From Amaurobius ferox (lineage: Eukaryota; Arthropoda; Arachnida; Araneae; Amaurobiidae): a stretch of DNA of 64,000 bases. The stretch covers positions 118,155,653 through 118,219,652 of the forward strand of contig OX578140.1 in the NCBI GenBank assembly GCA_951213105.1. Reading direction: 5' to 3'. The first letter of the stretch is position 1. Every line of letters begins with the position of its first letter. Shown piece after piece: positions 58,689 through 64,000 of the stretch. The translations under genes were made by a program, and so were the position numbers. The notes beneath the pieces were generated by a model. That model made no database searches and was not told the origin of the DNA. It saw nothing but the letters and a program-made list of their open reading frames with translations.

Positions 58689-59259
58689 ATGCTTTTTAAC
58701 TTAAAATATAAATATAGAGATATTAAAAGAGAATTAAAGAAAAGTTTAGATCATTATAAAATAAAATATAAAGAAATGAATTAAGTTTTTATAAAGAAAT
58801 AGTTGATATCAAAGATGTTTCACCTAATAATATAGAAACATGGATTCTTATTAAAGTTAGAGATTTTAAATCTCTTATAATGACTTTAGAAGAAATAGCT
58901 AGAGATTATAAGAAATATAAAGAAGAGATTACAAGAATTTAAAATTAATAAAAAATTAGATGAATATATGAAAGAGAATAATATAATATTATCAAATATT
59001 TCTTAGAATTATGGAATAGTTTAGATAATAAAGAAGAAATATTAATAACACCAAATATATTAGAATTTATGGGTTTTATTGATGATGAAACGCGTCCGGA
59101 AATTACGGACGCGTTTTATAGAAAGGTAATTTTATAGAGTTTTTAGAAGAAAATAAAATATATTATGAACAGATAGATTATAAGAGCAAAAAAGTAAAAA
59201 ATTATGAATATATACTAAATGAAATAGGTGATAAAAGAACTATACATTTGAAAAGATGA
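58689..59259 (+). pseudogene. Decayed MSV199-like viral protein
   Basis: Plus-strand open pieces follow each other in different frames: 58689-58784 (MLFNLKYKYRDIKRELKKSL), 58790-58940 (VSPNNIETWILIKVRDFKSL, then a Lys/Glu-rich coiled-coil-like stretch), about 59010-59125 (LWNSLDNKEEILITPNILEF MGF) and 59132-59259 (FIEFLEENKIYYEQIDYK to LKR). The pattern 'nLw..l..k..i.it..ileflGf..... .fi.fL..n.I.Y..i.y' recalls the MSV199 domain of large DNA viruses and Polinton-like elements. At least three frameshifts or stops break it. The resemblance is from memory and moderate. It is convergent with the minus-strand gene block to its right. Confidence 0.35.
59088..59116. repeat. GC-rich perfect hairpin inside AT-rich frame
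   Basis: AAACGCGTCCG (59088-59098) pairs with CGGACGCGTTT (59106-59116) around GAAATTA. The stem carries 7 G:C pairs in a region otherwise over 75% AT. It is in frame with the surrounding codons (DETRPEITDAF). Confidence 0.9.
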
Positions 59260-59394
59260 ATTTTTACATGCATAAGGTCTTTTTCTTCGCATCTAATTTA
59301 ACAATGTAATGTTCGGGAGTAAATTTATTTTATCTTCATACCATATATATATTCTAGACAAAAATATTAATTCATTTAGAGATGTAATATCATT

Positions 59395-60606
59395 TTCTCT
59401 ACAATCTAATAATACTATATAATTTATTAAATAATATAATTTATTAAATTTTCTATTCCTTCAAGAGATGTTAATTTATTTCCTCTACAATTTAATGTTT
59501 CTATATTTATTAAATTTTTTATTCCTTCAAGAGATGTTAATTCATTTCCTCCACAATATAATTCGTTAAATTTTTTATTCCTTCAAGAGGTGTTAATTTA
59601 ATTCCTCTACAATCTAATGTTTCTATATTTATTAAATTTTCTATTCCATCAAGTGAAGATAATAGATTAACTTCACAATATAATTCTTTTAAATTTATTA
59701 CATTTTTTATTCCTTCAAGTGAATTTAATCTATTATCTCTACAATATAATTCTTTTAAATTTATTAAATTTTTTATTCCTTCAAGTGAAGTTAATCTATT
59801 ATCTCTACAATATAATTCTTTTAAATTTGTTAAATTTTCTATTCCTTCAAGAGATTTTAATTTATTTCCTCCACAATTTAATGTTTCTATATTTATTAAA
59901 TTTTCTATTCCTTCAAGAGATGTTAATTTATTTCCTCTACAATTTAATGTTTCTATATTTATTAAATTTTTTATTCCTTCAAGAGATGTTAATTTATTTC
60001 CCACACAATATAGTTTTTTTAAATTCGTTAAATTTTTTATTCCTTCAAGAGATGTTAATTCATTTCCTCCACAATATAATTCGTTAAATTTTTTATTCCT
60101 TCAAGAGATGTTAATTTATTTCCTCCACAATCTAATGTTTCTATATTTATTAAATTTTTTATTCCTTCAAGTGAAGTTAATTTATTATCTTCACAATATA
60201 ATACTTTTAAATTCGTTAAATTTTTTATTCCTTCAAGTGAAGTTAATCTATTATCTTCACAATATAATTCTTTTAAATTTATTAAATTTTTTATTCCTTC
60301 AAGAGATGTTAATTTATTATCTCTACAATATAATACTTTTAAATTCGTTAAATTTTTTATTCCTTCAAGAGATTTTAATTTATTTCCTCTACAATCTAAT
60401 GTTTCTATATTTATTAAATTTTCTATTCCTTCAAGAGATTTTAATTTATTTCCCTCACAATATAGTTTTTTTAAATTAGTTAAATTTTCTATACCATCAA
60501 GTGAATTATAATTTAATAAAAAAATAGATTCCACTTCAGTAGGATTCTCTATATTTAAGAAAGATATAAATATTTTATTTATACCATTATTATATATAAC
60601 ATTCAT
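59395..60606 (-). pseudogene. 22-residue leucine-rich-repeat protein, broken
   Basis: Starts at 60606 after the TTTCTAAATAAATG junction. A 35-residue lead is followed by about 17 repeats of 66 bp: NLxNLKxLYCxxNxLTSLEGI. The 22-residue length and the Leu/Asn/Gly positions fit SDS22/bacterial-type LRRs, which form curved protein-binding surfaces. A Cys replaces the usual Leu before the Asn. A 10-base deletion at about 60073 shifts the frame and stops the protein at 60055. A second frame (60004-59537) then continues until the same deletion at about 59555, and remnants persist to 59395. Related repeat proteins occur in giant viruses and some invertebrate genomes. Role unknown. Confidence 0.8.
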
Positions 60607-60633
60607 TTATTTAGAAACATATTTATAAAATAT

Positions 60634-61284
60634 TTATTTTTCATCTTTGTTAGTTAATTGTCTCAAAAGATAAACACATTCTCTCAAGACTGATTTAACT
60701 TCACATATCTCATTAATTATTTTCTCTCGGTAAGGTTCTATTTCATGATGACCAAACTTTTTATTTAATTCACTCATCTGTATAGCTTGTACTTTTTTCC
60801 AATAAACATTAAAAAAGTGATCAGGTAATAGATCAAATTTGTATTTAATCAAATAACAAAAATCTAATTTATGCATAAATTCTTCTATAAAATTTTCACT
60901 AAATGTTTGATGTCTAGTTATATACAACCAATTTAAATCATCTTTTAATACTCTCATGGTATCTTCTGAAAGATTTTGAAACATTGATACTTTATATAAA
61001 TCTAAATTATCAGAAAATTTTATGATAAATTCGTTACTTAAAGTTTGATAATGAGAAATGCTTTCCCAATCTACTTTATCTTTACATTTTTCTATAAAAT
61101 CTTCTGATAATTTTTGATATCTAGAAATTTTAGGCCAATCATCAGGTTGAGCAAATTCTTCAATGAAAGATTCAGACAGTGTTGAATATTGTAAAACTAA
61201 ATCCCAATTTACATAATATTTCAGATTTCTAATTACATCTTCAGATAAATTTTTTCTAGAAAATGCATTCCAATCGATATCCAT
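60634..61284 (-). CDS. Giant-virus-type 'LSExFIE' repeat protein
   Basis: Intact 216-residue frame starting MDIDWNAFSRKNLSEDVIRN, 3 bases past the stop of the fibre-like gene. Six to seven repeats of 22-25 residues follow: YQKLSEDFIEKCKDKVDWES, YQTLSNEFIIKFSDN, FQNLSEDTMRVLKDDLNW, HQTFSENFIEEF. They alternate a helix beginning LSE/FIE with 'D.vdW..is.yQ'. Such repeats are widespread in mimivirus-, marseillevirus- and iridovirus-like genomes, with no defined function. A charged helical C-terminus (from about residue 165) follows. The frame is undamaged, unlike its neighbours. Confidence 0.75.
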   Translation of the reverse strand: MDIDWNAFSRKNLSEDVIRNLKYYVNWDLVLQYSTLSESFIEEFAQPDDWPKISRYQKLSEDFIEKCKDKVDWESISHYQTLSNEFIIKFSDNLDLYKVSMFQNLSEDTMRVLKDDLNWLYITRHQTFSENFIEEFMHKLDFCYLIKYKFDLLPDHFFNVYWKKVQAIQMSELNKKFGHHEIEPYREKIINEICEVKSVLRECVYLLRQLTNKDEK

Positions 61285-61287
61285 TTA

Positions 61288-62121
61288 TTAGTGAAGAAAT
61301 TTTATAGGGACAATATGCATATAAGGTTTTAAATTGTTTGAATCACCCTCAGGTAATATCGATAATGTAATAATATCGTTGCGTTTTCCATATGCAAAAC
61401 AAGTTACTGAATCTTTATGTCTCATTCCTAAATTTTCAAAAATTGTTATATCGTTGATTTCTAGAGTAATCAGTGTATCTTGACTTTTATAATATATATA
61501 TCTTCTTCCTAGTGGATAATCTATATCCACATGTATTAAATATACGGAAATTTTCATATACATATCTGTAGATAATCGCATCTCTTGATCCAGTAATTTT
61601 GAGCTCATCATGTTGAAATTTACTTTTTTAAATCCACCACTTGTATAAGTATGAAAATCATCTTGTATAGTAACCCAGATATCTCTATTGTCTAAACATA
61701 TTTTATTGACAGCATCTTTATCATTTTCAGGTTCTGAAACATTCGTAATTATTTTATTTTTTGCATCAAATTTATCATTCATTAATATTAACGAATTTTT
61801 TTCAAAATATCTTTTATTCACAACATTTTTATCATCTTTAGGATCTGCAACATTTCCTATTCTTTTTCCTTTTGCATCAAAGGCTTTTCCTTCTAAAGAA
61901 TGTAAAGTTGTATCATTTATTTCTTTTATTCTCTTGCCTGTTTCTTCAGTAAAGGTTAAAAAACCATCATCATATTTAGTTTCTATAAGATCTCTCAATT
62001 CAAAATGATTATTCTCTATTTTATTCAAAACGAAACTTTTAGTGGTTAAATCTAAATCATCTATAGGATTTTCACAATTTTTTAAAATTCTATTTTCCAT
62101 ATCATAATTTCCATCAGCCAT
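61288..62121 (-). CDS. Putative fibre-like structural protein
   Basis: Intact 277-residue frame. The N-terminal half repeats short modules: MENRILKNCENPIDDLDLTT, AKGKRIGNVADPKDDKNVVN (about residues 83-102) and AKNKIITNVSEPENDKDAVN (about 119-138). The 'k.I.NV..P..d.DAVNK' pattern is that of tail-fibre or spike shafts in many dsDNA viruses. The C-terminal half (from about residue 155, FHTYTSGGFKKVNFNMMSSK onward) is beta-rich and could be the globular receptor-facing head; that is inference. It lies 3 bases after the collagen-like peptide gene and 3 bases before the next start, suggesting co-transcription. Confidence 0.6.
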   Translation of the reverse strand: MADGNYDMENRILKNCENPIDDLDLTTKSFVLNKIENNHFELRDLIETKYDDGFLTFTEETGKRIKEINDTTLHSLEGKAFDAKGKRIGNVADPKDDKNVVNKRYFEKNSLILMNDKFDAKNKIITNVSEPENDKDAVNKICLDNRDIWVTIQDDFHTYTSGGFKKVNFNMMSSKLLDQEMRLSTDMYMKISVYLIHVDIDYPLGRRYIYYKSQDTLITLEINDITIFENLGMRHKDSVTCFAYGKRNDIITLSILPEGDSNNLKPYMHIVPIKFLH

Positions 62122-62124
62122 TAA

Positions 62125-62199
62125 TTAAAAACCTATACCTGGAGGTCCAATAGGTCCTTCTTTCATTTGATCATCATAAGGTGGATAATAAGCACTCAT
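62125..62199 (-). CDS. 24-residue collagen-like peptide
   Basis: A small frame between the capsid-like gene and the fibre-like gene: MSAYYPPYDDQMKEG followed by PIGPPGIGF and TAA. The GPxGPPGxG run is collagen-like; with the YYPPYDD start it could be a minor virion peptide or a short spacer. Its stop is 3 bases before the next ATG. Small size makes it uncertain, but both its junctions fit the block's spacing. Confidence 0.45.
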   Translation of the reverse strand: MSAYYPPYDDQMKEGPIGPPGIGF

Positions 62200-62216
62200 T
62201 TATTATAAAATTAATT

Positions 62217-63553
62217 TTATGATTTTAAACTCTTAACCATTGTTATAATTTTATTTTTCAAATTTATAAAACATCTCTTTCTTTCTTTAAAAATAAAATA
62301 AAACTTATATTCCTTTTGAGTATTCGTTAATCTCTCCCAATTAAATTCAATATCTAAATTATTTAAATCGGTATAGTTTTCATGATTTGATAAGTCAAAA
62401 TAAAAAATAGTATACAGATCACCAAAATTCTTCTTATTTATCAAACATCCTGTTTCTGTATTAATATCGTTTAATCCTGCATGTAAAAGAGCTTCATACA
62501 CTCTATTATAATCTTTATTGGTAAAATTCGTTTTGTAATAAGACGAATTTGTTTATTATTAATCATCAACCAGCATTCAGTCATATCTATATTATCAAAT
62601 ATCATATTATTTTTTTCATAATTACCATCTCTTTCAACATACTGAGGAATAACATAGACACCTAAAACTTCATCGGATGCTGTTGCAGCTGTCACAGATC
62701 CGCAATCGGTTTTATAGGGACCTGCCATCTTAAATCTATATCGATCCCAATTTACCTCTATATCTTTATCAGATAGATATGATTCCATAAACAAGCTTTC
62801 TGCAGAATTTTAAAATTCTATATAAGGTAAATGCAAGGTTAAACCTTCAACTACTACCTTATAATTTTCATTTCTTATATCAGTATATATCATATTCTTA
62901 TTTTCATTTCTTTAAATTTCTATTTTCACTTCAAAACCAGAAATAACCTTTTCATATTCTCTAAAGAAATCGATTATATGATTTAAAGGTGTCGTTATTT
63001 TAAAGACAATGCTATCTTTCGTTATTTCCCATCTCATTGTGTATCCTTCGTTATAATCTTTATTCATTTTCAAATTATTAAAAAATTCAGTTATTTTAGT
63101 AGTACCTTCTAAAGTACCATCATATTTGAACTCTTTTCGGTCAGCTGAATCAGATGTATCTAGATAAAAAATTTCATTTTGAGCTTGTGATGTTGTATAA
63201 TCAGGAGTATAATGAGTTAATCTTAAAACATGATTCATGATTGAAAAATTTGACTGTGTATTTGATTCAATTTCGGTGTCTCCTATATGCACTTTTAAAG
63301 TTTTGATAAAACCTCCGCCATTTACCAGACTCACATTTTCGTTTCCAATGGATGATTTATCATGTTTTGTAATTTTTAATTTTTGTTCAAGATATCCTCT
63401 AGAATATAAAATTTTTGCTTTGGTATCATTAATATGAAAAACATAGGTGGCATTCTCATCTGAACTATGTTCTTTTGGGTGAATTTCTCTTAATTCATAA
63501 CTTTTAATGTGATCATTATAATAATAATGAGTATCACTCAAATCATAAATCAT
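62217..63553 (-). pseudogene. Capsid-like protein, two in-frame stops and a frameshift
   Basis: One protein of about 445 codons appears to have been split. 63553-62912 is the N-terminal part (a SLVNGGGFIKTLKVHIGDTE block, then NEIFYLDTSDSAD). The same frame resumes after TAA (62912-62914), breaks at a second TAA (62810-62812), and continues to about 62540 (VTAATASDEVLGVYVIPQYV, IFDNIDMTECWLMINNKQ). A one-base shift between about 62545 and 62505 leads to the C-terminal part (GDLYTIFYFDLSNHENYTDL) ending at 62217. The 'LVN.G...l..v.v.ig...ie' and 'YtiFyFDLS...l.l.i.f' patterns resemble double-jelly-roll major capsid proteins of Polinton/adintovirus-like viruses. The resemblance is from memory. 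Not functional as it stands unless the assembly is in error. Confidence 0.5.
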
Positions 63554-63706
63554 TTATTTAGGAAGAATTTTTAAACCACCTCCTTTCTTCATTGAAAATA
63601 TTTCATTTAATTTATTCTGTGCTTTAATAATAGGTTCAGTTTTCAATAAAACCTTTAAAAATCCTTGTATTTTTTTACTTTTTCTACATAATCTATGTTT
63701 ATTCAT
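63554..63706 (-). CDS. Small basic protein, GGG-L C-terminus
   Basis: A 50-residue frame starting MNKHRLCRKSKKIQGFLKVL and ending MKKGGGLKILPK. The stop TAA is directly followed by the capsid-like gene's ATG. About a third of residues are Lys/Arg. Small basic proteins with Gly-Gly sites are common among adenovirus- and Polinton-type virion proteins, where a protease trims after GG, but the exact protease consensus is not met here. Function unknown. Confidence 0.5.
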   Translation of the reverse strand: MNKHRLCRKSKKIQGFLKVLLKTEPIIKAQNKLNEIFSMKKGGGLKILPK

Positions 63707-63710
63707 TTAT

Positions 63711-64000
63711 TTAAGAAGAAATAAAATTAAATTCTACAGCTCCTTTATTTAAATCTATTAATTCGCCTTTTTGATTAGTAATCCTCATTTTTATTCTTTC
63801 AACAAGATCCACTTTAACAGGAAAATATATCCAATTATTAAATTCTTTTGAAATTATACTACCTGGGGGGGGGGTTTATTAGTGAAAGAATATATGACTT
63901 CTGAATTATATTGATTTATTAAAGATCCTTTTACAACATCACAGTGAATATAAATATTATCATTTCCGTTGGATATATCAGCAATATGTTCACCTTCAAC
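63711..64000 (-). pseudogene. Partial virus-like protein, broken at a C10 tract
   Basis: The gene begins right of the window. The visible frame reads VEGEHIADISNGNDNIYIHC and VIYSFTNKPP up to ten C residues (63865-63874), after which it stops within a few codons. In the next frame the protein continues to a natural end (IYFPVKVDLVERIKMRITNQ, then a VEFNFISS C-terminus, stop at 63711-63713). Similar 'IYIHCD...SLI...vvYSF...i.ikItn..g..idLn...v.f.l' proteins are found beside capsid genes in invertebrate Polinton-like islands. Slippage, sequencing error or decay could explain the break. Confidence 0.55.

Noticed and set aside
59719..60479. Plus-strand open frames rich in LLNLLNFLFLQ opposite the LRR array.
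   Set aside because: They are antisense shadows of the 66-bp repeat; the minus frame has the structured LRR pattern and a start after the common junction motif.
59395..60540. CRISPR array or satellite.
   Set aside because: The 66-bp periodicity is a multiple of three and encodes the LRR consensus; there are no unique spacers.
62810..62914. TAA read as Gln (altered genetic code) to bridge the capsid-like gene.
   Set aside because: Neighbouring genes end naturally with TAA at junctions, and a frameshift also exists in the same gene, so decay or error is simpler.

Overview
ORGANISM. This is AT-rich animal nuclear DNA: long transposon-filled introns, GT-AG splice sites, hAT, Tc1/mariner, pogo, piggyBac, Jockey-type and tRNA/5S-derived SINE sequences, and no bacterial operons. 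Protein divergence and repeat types suggest an arthropod, possibly a spider or other arachnid. That assignment is inference, not proof. HOST GENE (388-46139, +). One cellular gene runs through the first 46 kb: the 3' half of DHX37, the DEAH-box RNA helicase of the SSU processome. Ten exons with phase-compatible splice sites encode the last 387 residues, followed by a stop codon and AATAAA. The 5' exons lie left of the window. Introns range from 82 bp to 18.3 kb and hold nearly all the repeats. MOBILE ELEMENTS. The window holds a 2.75-kb hAT with an exact 8-bp target duplication (18641-21386), a Tc1 element with IR/DR ends (4053-5604), a 1.33-kb mariner (42594-43919), an internally deleted mariner (46970-47877), a pogo/Tigger remnant (about 44673-45834), a second hAT cut by a SINE (39588-41257), a Jockey-like LINE 3' end (56285-57040), an 84-bp piggyBac-type MITE, two hAT-like MITEs and a palindromic MITE. 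A SINE family ending in (CAA)n is present as single copies, as a tandem array, as two 'TSD-SINE-TSD-SINE-TSD' loci, and as a copy whose head is a 5S rRNA fragment. Three very short relatives (37-58 bp) also have perfect TSDs. All six SINE target sites with a recognisable TSD carry TAC^AC at the insertion point. VIRUS-LIKE ISLAND (about 58.7-64 kb, runs off the right end). Intron-free, tightly packed minus-strand genes follow one another with a recurring TAAATAAATG at gene junctions. In transcription order they are: a partial gene broken at a C10 tract, a 50-residue basic protein, a capsid-like gene with two in-frame stops and a frameshift, a 24-residue collagen-like peptide, a fibre-like protein, a giant-virus-type 'LSExFIE' repeat protein, and a 22-residue leucine-rich-repeat array. 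On the other strand lies a decayed MSV199-like frame. The best reading is an endogenised, decaying Polinton/adintovirus-like or other large-DNA-virus relative. No polymerase, integrase, ATPase or protease gene is visible, so this rests on resemblance and architecture. BETWEEN. 46.2-58.6 kb is mainly repeats, with one possible orphan terminal exon at 54974-55096.
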